From NCBI RefSeq assembly GCF_963678975.1, contig NC_089280.1, forward strand, positions 14,211,280 through 14,275,279: a stretch of DNA of 64,000 bases. Direction: 5' to 3'. The notes beneath the pieces are model-generated. The model did not search any database. It was not told where the DNA came from and was given only the letters and a program-made list of their open reading frames with translations. The translations under genes and the position numbers were made by a program. The stretch comes from Dysidea avara (lineage: Eukaryota > Porifera > Demospongiae > Dictyoceratida > Dysideidae). Position 1 is the first letter of the stretch; every line of letters starts with the position of its first letter. This document shows positions 1 through 8,771 of this stretch, piece by piece.

Positions 1-1020
1 GGATCTAATACTTTTAAGCATTAGTCATTGATTAAAGTATGCACATAATTGGTGTCAGTTGGTTCATTGCTTTACTCTCCAAATGTGACCAGATTTTACA
101 GAACCGAACCAAATCGCACATCAGGCAAAATCAAACTAACACCACCAGTGGATAGCTACACTATCGTACTACAAGTTTTGACCCTCAGCACTACTCAAAC
201 TACACGAGGCTGGTTTTAATAGACGTCTTTTCTGGGTGGTGTGGAGTGCCCAAATGGCGGTTTCAGGCCTTGTGAAGGACCTGGCTTGGCAAGAATCAGT
301 GGTTTACTGGTGGACAGCCTTATAATGTTGGCCAGACGTGTTCTCTGTAGATTTTGCTACATATCGGCCACTAAGGAGCCAGCACAGCCCTGTAATCTCG
401 TGTCTGGACTCCAATCGTGGTCTGCCTCCATTTTGAGGCCTCCATTTTGAGGCCTATTTTTTGCCCTCCCCGCCACCCCCCAGCCTCCACCCCCCAGCCT
501 CCACCCCTTTGTGAGCACTCGTGATACTACTTCGCTCGTCCAACTGCTCAGATTTTCTATCTTATTTGGCGGGAAACTGTACAAGCAGCTACAAGTACTG
601 GAAGTGGTTTGAAAGGTAACAGATTGATGCATCTTTTGTGTAAATTTCATACGCGTGCTTGCTATCCTTGGAGAGTTATGCTGGCTTCAATTCTTTAAAA
701 CCGTTTATCTCGAAACTTCTAATGTGTGATTTGGATCGTTTTTCCAAAATCCAGTCACAAATTATCTTCACACATGCAGGTTCTTTAATTTCACTCATAA
801 TTTTATTTCTATGCCTAACTGGACTTTGCATGTAGCTACACAGTATTTAAAGATAGTCCATTTGGACTGTAAACAAACAATATGCCAGACTGAGGGGTAC
901 TATCAATTCTCTGTCCTTTCTTCTAGATCTATCATTAACTAATATCACACATCTAAAGCTAATATCATACATCAACTAGCTATTGGGCTACTCAATATGT
1001 ATGCAGGGTTGTAAAGTGTA
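1..1020. other. Intergenic or intronic sequence, no gene recognised
   Basis: No open frame here looks like a gene. A pyrimidine-rich stretch at about 425-510 holds short direct repeats (CCATTTTGAGGCCT twice, then a CCCAGCCTCCACC unit two to three times). The sequence at about 85-130 begins TGTGACCAGATTTTAC, which resembles the terminal repeat of the element at 50319-51335, so it may be an old fragment of that family. The end of this stretch could be an intron leading to the PHD exon at 1039. Confidence 0.5.
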
Positions 1021-1038
1021 TCATTTACTTTTCTGTAG

Positions 1039-1415
1039 TGATGTTGAAATGGTTTGTGGAACATGAAATTGCAGAAAGGGCAATAAAACAACAAGTCATG
1101 ATCGAGGAAGATCAAGTGGAAGTGATGCCAAAGGAAGTGCCTGATGCAGTGCTTGATGACAACATTGACATACATTTAATTAGGAAACACTTTACTGCTG
1201 ATGCCTGGCTTCTTGTTAAGAATGTTCTTGACAGAAAAAAAGCAAATGCTGTATACACATGTGGGAGCTGTTACCATGAAATTTCAGAGTCTCCATCGCT
1301 GATTTGTGAGCACTGCTTACAGTGGTACCACATGGAGTGCGTAGGGCTCTCCAAGCAGCCCAGATGCAAATACTGGTACTGTCGTGGGTGCCATGTTTCC
1401 CCTGCAACTGAATAA
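1039..1415 (+). CDS. PHD-type zinc-finger protein, probable terminal exon
   Basis: This open frame ends in a PHD-like zinc finger. A Cys-x2-Cys pair (CGSC) is followed by CEHC, then WYHMEC and a final WYCRGC, giving the Cys4-His-Cys3 spacing of PHD fingers, which usually read histone tails. About 70 residues precede the finger and are acidic to mixed, with no recognised fold. A pyrimidine-rich tract ending in TTCTGTAG abuts the frame at 1038, so I read this as a last exon with splice acceptor at 1037-1038. The first ATG is at 1041. The stop codon overlaps AATAAA, a possible poly(A) signal. No upstream exon could be identified. In sponges such fingers often sit at the end of transposon-derived proteins, so a host origin is not certain. 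Confidence 0.5.
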
Positions 1416-1429
1416 AGAATTAAACTTAG

Positions 1430-2650
1430 TATACAATAGTTATATAGAGTACTGTATCATGCAACCGTTGAAATTAATTAAGTGACTGTAATAACTTTGT
1501 ACGTATGTTTGTAGGAACCGGTGTATGCATGTGTATATGGTTCATTGTGTGCTAAAATCTGAGAATTCACAGCAATATGAAAACATGCATCTATAAAAGT
1601 TGTGAGAGTCACATGCATGAAACATTCTTTGAGTCAATATTCTTAATTTCCAAGTAATACACTTAATTATATACATATATATATATATACACTATATCTG
1701 CTTTCCCTATTCAGGGATTAGGCAATTTGCAAAATCCGGAAGATGAAATTTTTTCGAAATTTTTTTTTTGAAGGCTTAAGAAATGCAGCAATTATTTGTC
1801 TTGCATACAGATTTGCTAACCAGTTGGATCTTTCCGGTTTCATGCATGCAGGCTAAAATGTTAAATCACCTAGCTGCCTATAGTCTATAAACAGGAACCA
1901 TGTTGATTAACTGGTGATAAAACCGGCTTCTCGCTAGTAGCAACTGTTCTCAGAGTAGACTAGTAGTGCATTGCTCATTCCGAGTCAATCGACATAGCTA
2001 CCTTCTAATAAGGTATATAGTAGATAGCTAGTATGCAGCCATACCCTTTGCACGCAGGCACTGGCTTTCGGCTCTTTAAGGAACTTTGATTTATTTTGAG
2101 CGCCGGTACCAGCTCTCTAGTCACTTCCTTAATTTTAATACATCAAACAGTAGTTTGATTTTATTTTTGCTAATATAGAAATTTTAAGAGACTAGTTTTA
2201 ATTATGTTACTTTAATTGCTACATTTACAAAAGTAAAAAAACAAACTACTCAGACTGTTGGTGTATTAAAATTGAATCCCACAATCACAGGTTGTTTGGA
2301 AAATTTAATCCCACAATCACAGCTGGATTGATTCCCTATATAAGAGAAGAGGATAACAGTATAACAGCAAAGAAATCTGATGATTTCTGGATATAGCGTG
2401 CACTCCTATTAGGTGTGCAATGTCTCAAGTTAACGAGATATACGCACTGGTGGCGTATATCTCATTAAGGCAGTGTGTAACGAGATATATGCACTGCCTT
2501 AACAAGATGTATGCACTGGTAGCAATGCGTATAACTCGTTAACATTTTTGAGTCAGTGCGATATGTGATATATATGCACTGGCTTTCCCTTGATCTGAGG
2601 TGTGAAAGTGGTACATATTGTCATGTCACGCATAATCTCATGTATATATA
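1430..2650. other. AT-rich non-coding stretch with small repeats
   Basis: No gene is recognised. A short (AT)n run lies near 1672-1690. At about 2131-2274 a small inverted pair (AATTTTAATACAT / GTATTAAAATT) brackets an AT-rich core and may be a tiny MITE. AATCCCACAATCACAG occurs twice near 2275-2325. From about 2430 to 2580 a motif close to TAACGAGATATACGCACTGG recurs in both orientations. Confidence 0.45.
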
Positions 2651-2978
2651 ATCTAATCCAAAACAACCAAGCTGTAAAAAAAGAGTGCAGCCCTCAAAAA
2701 GGCTATGGTGAAAAAAGATGTGAAATCCAAGGTGGCGGCCAAGAAATGGCTGTGATGGTAGGTTAATGGTAAAAATTTTAATAACAACAATTCAGGTGAA
2801 TTTTGTGCCAAGACCAAGCGGCACCAAATTCACCTGAATTGTTGTTATTAAAATTTTTACCATTAACCTACCATCACAGCCATTTCTTGGCCGCCACCTT
2901 GGATTTCACATCTTTTTTCACCATAGCCTTTTTGAGGGTCACACTCTTTTTTTACAGCTTGGCTGTTTTGGATTAGAT
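2651..2978. repeat. Long palindrome, 5' module of composite repeat A
   Basis: The two arms are near-perfect reverse complements of about 150 bp each: ATCTAATCCAAAAC at the left end matches GTTTTGGATTAGAT at the right. The centre is a short loop (AAGACCAAGC). Single-stranded, it would form a very long hairpin. A nearly identical palindrome occurs at 45744-46069 and a decayed one near 62000-62228. Confidence 0.9.
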
Positions 2979-3113
2979 TTCACTTCTTTTTGTTTTTGTA
3001 TAACCCAAAGCCGGCTATAGGTTGGCTTTGGGGCTTTTTAACCTATCTTTTTTTCTTTATCACAGGAAGAAGAAAAGATGAAGCAATATTTCTGATTTTA
3101 TCAGTAAATGTAC

Positions 3114-3152
<39 letters not shown>

Positions 3153-3153
3153 G

Positions 3154-3313
3154 TTATACTACAGATATCATGGTATTCGAAATATATACCAAAAGATATA
3201 CAAACTTAGAAAAGATGTTATAGTGCGAGGCGAAGCCTCGCACTATGGCACCCTTTCCTAAATATGTATATCTTTTGGTATATATTTCGAATACCATGAT
3301 ATCTGTAGTATAA
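3154..3313. mobile_element. Foldback MITE with 48-bp perfect arms
   Basis: The arms at 3154-3201 and 3266-3313 are perfect inverted repeats starting TTATACTACAG. Between them lies a second small perfect hairpin at 3220-3246 (12-bp GC-rich arms around GAA). It abuts an (AT)n run and carries no coding capacity. Confidence 0.85.
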
Positions 3314-3318
3314 TATGT

Positions 3319-3849
3319 TAATACAACATCTCGTCTCCCACTTGGAAGCAGTAACAGCAATTTCTCAAATTTTTACACCATTATTAGTACTGGTATGTAA
3401 TTTCTTGTGATTAGCATGCTGAAGAAGTATGCACATGTGTTGCAGAATACAATCTACTTGAAAATTGGTCCAACAATCCATAGCAACTGTTGCTAGGCAA
3501 CAAAATTTAAAGCTGACCTAGTTATAGGCCTTTTGGCAGTTGCTTAGCAACCGTTGCTATGGTGTCAAAATCATTTCTACAATCAGTAGTGGTTACCTGG
3601 CAACAGTTGCTAGGCAACGATGTTGTTGCTAGGTAACAGGTATTGGTTACTATGGTACCAGCAGTTGTCAAGTCGGACATGCCTAACTGGTAAAACAAAT
3701 AAACACTATCAAAAAATTTTAGCCAATCAGATGCGTATATCAAATGTACAAGTGATATACTGATTCTATTGGCTAGTTTGCTGTAGTATATCAAAAATAT
3801 ACCACAAGCTGCTATTGGAGTTTTTGTACAGGACACGATATTGATGTTG

Positions 3850-3854
<5 letters not shown>
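3319..3854. mobile_element. Small element with TTAATACAACATC ends
   Basis: Inverted 13-bp ends, TTAATACAACATC on the left and its reverse complement on the right, bracket about 540 bp. An (AT)n run follows directly, and another precedes the neighbouring foldback, as if the block landed in a TA microsatellite. It contains the X-box cluster at 3489-3637 and no coding sequence. Confidence 0.5.
3489..3637. promoter_or_regulatory. Cluster of five RFX X-box-like sites
   Basis: Five 13-bp sites close to GTTGCTAGGCAAC lie at 3489-3501, 3539-3551, 3592-3604, 3606-3618 and 3625-3637, with a sixth weaker one near 3646. Each has the GTTRC...GYAAC half-sites of an X-box, the target of RFX factors, which drive cilia genes in animals. 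No promoter or gene is attached, so function is unproven; the repetition may be a property of the host element. Confidence 0.5.

Positions 3855-3892
<38 letters not shown>
3848..3892. repeat. (AT)n microsatellite
   Basis: An almost pure AT dinucleotide run. A similar run lies at 3118-3146, on the far side of the two small elements at 3154-3854. Confidence 0.95.
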
Positions 3893-3894
<2 letters not shown>

Positions 3895-3959
3895 CATATA
3901 TTTATTACAGAACTCTCTGCTTGTGGTTTCTTTGTATATAACTTAACACTCTTAACACA

Positions 3960-4058
3960 CTTGTAGAGTGTTAAGTTTTTATATTCTTGTGTACTTTTTT
4001 TTTTTTTTTAACTCCTCAAAAAGTACACAAGAATATAAAAACTTAACACTCTACAAGG
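3960..4058. repeat. Inverted repeat with 39-40-bp arms
   Basis: The left arm (3960-3999, starting CTTGTAGAGTG) and the right arm (4019-4058) are near-perfect reverse complements separated by about 20 bases rich in T then A. The right arm runs directly into the minisatellite, so it may have arisen by snap-back copying at the array edge. Confidence 0.8.
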
Positions 4059-5500
4059 TGACTTCTTCTAGCTGATCTCTCTACAGGGTGAATTGTTTGT
4101 AGCTGAACTATCTACAAGGTAACTCTTCTTCTAACTGATCTCTCTACAGGGTGATTTGTTTGTAGCTGAACTATCTACAAGGTAATTTCTTCTAGCTGAT
4201 CTCTCTATACAGGGTGATTTGTTTGTAGCTGAATTCGGTACAGGTGATTTGTTTACAGCTGAGCTCTTTACAGAATGGTTTCTTTGTAGCTGAATTCTCT
4301 ACAAGGCAACTTCTTCTAGCTGATCTTTCTATAGGGCGATTTGTTTGTAGCTGAATTTTCTACAGGGTGATTTGTTGCAGCTGAACTCTCTACATGGTGG
4401 TTTCTTTGTAGCTGAAATCTCTACAAGGTGACTTCTTCTAGCTGATCTTTCTACAGGGTGATTTTTTGTAGCTGAACTCTCTACAATGAAACTACTTCTA
4501 ACTGATCTCTGTACAGGGTGAATTGTTTGTAGCTGAACTATCTACAAGGTAACTTCTTCTAGCTGATCTTTCTACAGGGCGATTTGTCTGTAACTGAATT
4601 TTCTACAAGGTGATTTGTTTGCAGCTGAACTCTCTACATGGTGGTTTCTTTGTAGCTGAACTCTCTACAAGGTGAATTTTTCTAGCTGATCTCTCTACAG
4701 GGTAATTTGTTTGTAACTGAACTTTGTACAAGGTGCTTTTTGTAGCTGATCTCTCTGCAGGTTGATTTGTTTGTAGCTGAACTCCTTACATTGTGTCTAG
4801 TTTCTAGCTGATCTCTCTACAGGGTGATTTATTTGTAGCTAATCTCTCTACAAGGTGATTTATTTGTAGCTGATCTCTCTGCAGGTTGATTTGTTTATAG
4901 CTGAACTCTCTACAGGGTGATTTGTTTCTAGCTGATCTCTCTACAGGGTGATTTTTTGTAACTGACCTCTCTTCAGGGTGATTTGTTTCTAGCTGATCGC
5001 TCTACAGGGTGATTTGCTTGTAGCTGAACTCCTTACATTGTGTCTAGTTTCTAGCTGATCTCTCTACAGAGTGATTTATTTGTAGCTGATTTCTGTACAA
5101 GTTGATTTGTGTGTAGCTGATCTCTCTGCAGGTTGATTTGTTTGTAGCCGATCTATCTACAGGGTAATTTGTTTGTAGCTGAACTCTCTACAAGGTGTTT
5201 TGTTTGTAGCTGATCTCTCTACAGGGTAATTTGTTTGTAGCTGAACTCTCTCCACAGTGACTTGTGTGTAGCTGAATTCTCTACAGAGTGACTTAATTGT
5301 AGCTGAACTTTCTACAGGGTGCATGACTTGTTTATAGCTGAACTCTCTTCAGTGTGACTTGTAAATGTTCTGAATCTCTACAGTGATATATTTGTAGCTT
5401 AACTCTCCACAGGGTGACTTGCTTCTAGTTGAACTGTCTATAAGAGTAACTGTTTGCAGCTGAACTCCCTACAGAATAACTTGCAATGTAATAGAACTTT
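4040..5500 (+). repeat. 31-bp minisatellite array (copy A)
   Basis: About 45 imperfect tandem units built on TAGCTGATCTCTCTACAGGG followed by TGATTTGTTTG. Units vary by substitution and by small indels. The same unit recurs at 46255-48151, 59410-59745 and, reversed, 61545-61890. The repeats are adjacent with no unique spacers, so this is not a CRISPR-like array. Confidence 0.92.
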
Positions 5501-5717
5501 ATAACGGAGTAAGCTGCATGCTCTATTAGGGTGACTGTTCTATTATACTTATAGAGTATCTCGATCTCGCATTTGCTACACGGAGTTGGCTTTCGAATCA
5601 TAACTCAGTGGTTTATATTCTGATTCTTCTGTACTACTGCAAGTACTTTCTAGGATGAGTATTCCAGCTACATACCGATTTTCAGCTCACTGCTCTAAGC
5701 GGTTTGCCTGGTAGACG

Positions 5718-6250
5718 TGCAAATTCGGTTACCATTATTCCACGGAACGGCACGGCATATTCCGTGACATTATTCTCCGGAACAGAGCAGATACACGTTA
5801 CCCCCAGCGCATCAACTAGTATATTATTTGGTGGCCATGGGCGTCCTAGAACGGCTAAATCTAAGGGAAGTTCTATACACTACATTCAGCTTTATAGCTA
5901 TCATGTCTGCAAAGCTATAGTAGCTATGTCTGATTTATTAGCTACTAATAAACTTAAAATTCAGTGTCTCTCAACTTGGACCAGTCCCTAAGTCTCAACT
6001 ATGTACGTAGCTATATAGCATGTCTGATTTAACCTTGCTATATATAGCACAGTAAAAAAATCTTATAGGAAGCAAGAATACAGTTAGCAGCAAAAATTGA
6101 ATAAAATATTTATGTTTATGACACCAACATTATCGAGTAAAATAAGTGACAAAGTAACAGCATATACAGTAAATTAACACAATTAAATTAAAAGCAGTAC
6201 AGCAAATAAATGGTACAGCGATAGACTACACTGCAACAGCTACTAAACAC
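5718..6250. other. Junction of repeats, then AT-rich sequence
   Basis: At 5718-5790 the composite tail changes into a motif (TTACCATTATTCCACGGAAC, then TTCTCCGGAAC) that also occurs reversed at 13783-13845, so it belongs to another small repeat. The rest is AT-rich without a recognisable gene; the open frame crossing it is built from repeat sequence. Confidence 0.5.
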
Positions 6251-6269
6251 TAACTAGTTTCAACCTTTG

Positions 6270-7000
6270 ACAACTCCCGCGTACATTCTTTGCCTAAGGC
6301 GCTTCAATAGAAACTGGAGAAATGCATACATCCCCATGGTACCATTCTGAACACTCCGAACAACATGTCATTGGAGGTTGATGTGGCATGCCAAGCATCC
6401 AGCAAACCTTCGGTATATTTAACATTCAGATTTTTCTTCTTTTTCCTCTGATTGATAACATAGAAAAACATTGCTGTTCAATAAAAGATGAGAGATGACT
6501 ACACATCTTAGGTTGGTCAAATACTAGTGCGCCAGGGTTTTCACCTAAACACAGTAGCAACTGCATATGCAATGCTGAACAAACCACAATCATTAGATCC
6601 AGTCTGTTTATGAACATCTACAAAGTTCAGGTTAAATTCTGATTTGCTGGTGTGCAGTAAACAGGCCACTTGTGTTAGCTGCCATAAGAAAACATACTAT
6701 CAAAAACCAACACAGATTGACTACTAGCAAGGTTATTAATTGTCACCCAGTGATTTCTGTTGCTGTCATGTATAACTTGAGTGAAAGCACTTTCAACAAT
6801 CTAACAACTCATCGTCAACCCATACCCAACATCTTGAAATTATTTTTTGAACTACTTGTTCAATATTATATTGGCTAACATTGATAATTGCAACATTAAT
6901 CCAATCACCTCCCAATACCACAGCCTTGTCCACATCCATCAAGCGTAATTCATCAATCCAGGAATGGGTGCCTTCATCTTTGGGCAATTCTCTGTATGGA
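6270..7000 (-). pseudogene. Ulp1/SENP-like cysteine protease with PHD finger, relic
   Basis: Read on the minus strand, several broken frames line up as a C48 (Ulp1/SENP) peptidase. Near 6900 is GGDWINVAIINVSQ, the start of the substrate-binding half. At 6744-6752 lies HWV, the catalytic His, in NHWVTINN, followed by VFDSM with the Asp near 6700. At 6580-6606 lies QTGSNDCGL, with the oxyanion Gln and nucleophile Cys (6586-6588). CLGENPGALVFDQPKM follows in another frame. Downstream, MTCCSECSEWYH (about 6330-6370) is a PHD-like finger. The pieces are separated by stops and frame changes, so no intact protein is made, although every catalytic motif survives. Ulp1 proteases cleave SUMO-like conjugates; PHD-tailed copies in invertebrates are often transposon-linked, so this may be a transposon gene. 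Confidence 0.72.
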
Positions 7001-7204
7001 TCAGCAGTCTTTTATTTTGCAGGAGGATGCTGCTTCTTTTCACCAAGTCGTATATATTTGCACAATTTTTTGGAAGCTTTATTGACAGGTTGACTCGATG
7101 GAGAGTTGTCCAAAAGGAGTGATCCACCGTGTGATGAGCCTTCCTCACTGCACACTAGATGATCTGCATGTTGGAGCACACATATTAACTGTTAACATAA
7201 TGAT

Positions 7205-7209
7205 ATTAA
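7205..7209 (+). repeat. Target-site duplication ATTAA (left)
   Basis: The same five bases follow the 3' LTR at 11559-11563, so both ends of the retrotransposon are original. Confidence 0.9.
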
Positions 7210-7410
7210 TGTAGTATCTGGACACGTGCAAGCACTATGATGTAATACATTATGCTGTAATGTATGCGTGCATGTACATATGTAGTTGTAGAGCCTCTGT
7301 GTGTGCTTCAGTTGTTATAACCTTAGTTGTTATTGTAGTTGCTAGATTGTAGTTGTGTGTTGTAGTGCTATTATTATTGATTCTAATGATCTAATAATCC
7401 CGACACTACA
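7210..7410 (+). repeat. 5' LTR
   Basis: Begins TGTAGTATCTGG and ends CCCGACACTACA, giving the usual TG...CA ends with a 6-bp inverted TGTAGT/ACTACA. It is 201 bp, 15 bp longer than the 3' copy because of an extra block near 7245. Confidence 0.95.
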
Positions 7411-7422
7411 CTGGCGACGAGA

Positions 7423-8771
7423 ATGGCTACAGCTCCACCGATTAATACTTTTGATTCACGTACGGATGATTGGAATTCGTGGAGCAGACGCTTCGAACAG
7501 TGGCTCACACTTAGTCCCTACGCTACGGGTGAAGGTTCTGAGGCCAAGCAATGTGCAGCCCTCTGCACATATATTGACTCCTCTACTTTCAAACTACTCT
7601 GCAGTTTGTGTGCCCCTAAGAAGCCAGAATAACTCACATTTGCTCAGTTGAAGGCAAGCTCGACGGACAATACGGCACCAAAAAGTTAGTCTTGGCTGAA
7701 CGCCATCGGTTCTACAACTACAAGCAACAAGAAGGGCAGTCGCTGGTAAATTACATTGCTGAACTACGGCGTCTGGCAGCCACTTGTGATTGGACAGAAG
7801 TCCAATTGGCCGACAACATCCACGATAAGTTCGTGATGGGCCTGCGAAATGAATGCTTACTCCAGCAATTGTTGGCTCAACATCACAAGAAACCACTAGA
7901 AGAGTTGTTAGAGCTAGCTCACACCTTCGAAGCGGCCGAGCATGAATCGCTCAAACGTGCCGGCAACGACAAGAAGGAGACGGACGCCGGCACAGTGGCA
8001 GCAACCGGGAAGCAACCACAGTCCGTTAAACCCCAGAACTCTCTTCGTACTAAGAGCCAGCGAACTGCTAATACTAAGGGTCCAAGCTTTCAGCCGCCAA
8101 CCTCCAAGCCATGTGCCAGTTGTGGAGGAGCACACTTAAGAAGCACCTGCCGTTTTCGCAATGTTACATGTAGACACTGTGGTAAGATTGGCCATATTGC
8201 CAAAGTGTGCCGCTCCACAGCAGCAGTACAAGAAATAATACCGGAACAGTCACTGGACTTAGCAGTCATTACCGTTAACAAAACAGCCGATAGTGATGAC
8301 AAACATATTCCCCCAGTGTTTCAAACTGTTTACTTACCAGAACTGGATAAACGTCTTCGTCTAGTAATAGACACTGCTTCTCCACTCACGTTCATTAACA
8401 CAAAAACCTGGGTAGACCTTCATCAACCCAAACTGGAGGCTACATCAAAAATGCTCGGAGCTTTTGAGGGTCAACCTATCCACCCTATTGGATATTTTCA
8501 GACAACAGTTCAACGCAAAGATGACCCTACCATATCCTCACTGCTGAAAATCTATGTCACTCAATGTGGCATTAATCTAATTGGCAGGGATGGACAAGTT
8601 AAACTTAACATCACTATTCACCCTGAGCAATTTGTCACAGCAGTTACCACACCCAGTACCACTTTACAGGAAATTATCACAATGGATGAAGCCCTGTTCA
8701 AACCACAACTTGGATGTTGCACCACATTTAATGCTACTTTAACTCTCCGTGAAGGCACTCAGCCTAAATAG
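7423..8771 (+). pseudogene. Gag-protease region of the Gypsy element, broken
   Basis: The gag start ATG (7423) is 12 bases after the 5' LTR. The frame hits TAA at 7630-7632, and the coding sense then continues in a different frame, entering the long frame from 7692 to the TAG at 8769-8771. Near 8110-8210 are two zinc knuckles: CASC..H..C, one residue short of CCHC, and a regular CRHCGKIGHIAKVC, used for RNA binding in the capsid. The protease core reads VIDTASPLTFIN: the catalytic Asp-Thr is kept but the Gly of the usual D[ST]G triad is Ala. The TAG at 8769 is in frame with the reverse transcriptase frame downstream. Readthrough is possible in some retroelements, but given the other lesions simple decay is likelier. 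Confidence 0.88.

Larger units (their letters stand above)
2651..5718 (+). mobile_element. Composite repeat copy A (palindrome + 31-bp minisatellite + tail)
   Basis: This is the first of three copies sharing one order of parts: a 328-bp palindrome (2651-2978), a short hairpin around CCCAAAGCCGGC/GGCTTTGGGG (about 3003-3036), a 31-bp minisatellite (about 4040-5500), then a tail with the phrases CTCTATTAGGGTGACTG and TATCTCGATCTCGC. The other copies are at 45744-60604 (split) and 61440-62228 (reverse, decayed). The conserved order shows one repeat family rather than chance neighbours. No protein is encoded, so it is non-autonomous. In this copy the 3' tail breaks off near 5718, and (AT)n-flanked sequence at about 3118-3890 is absent from copy B, so it looks like a later insertion. 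Internal minisatellites plus a 3' hairpin recall Helentron-like elements; that placement is inference. Confidence 0.7.

Noticed and set aside
4040..5500. Possible CRISPR-like array
   Set aside because: The 31-bp units are adjacent and variable with no unique spacers, in a eukaryotic setting; it is a minisatellite.
8769..8771. Programmed readthrough of TAG between gag-protease and pol
   Set aside because: The frames do agree, but the copy has another stop and several frameshifts, so ordinary decay explains it without a special mechanism.
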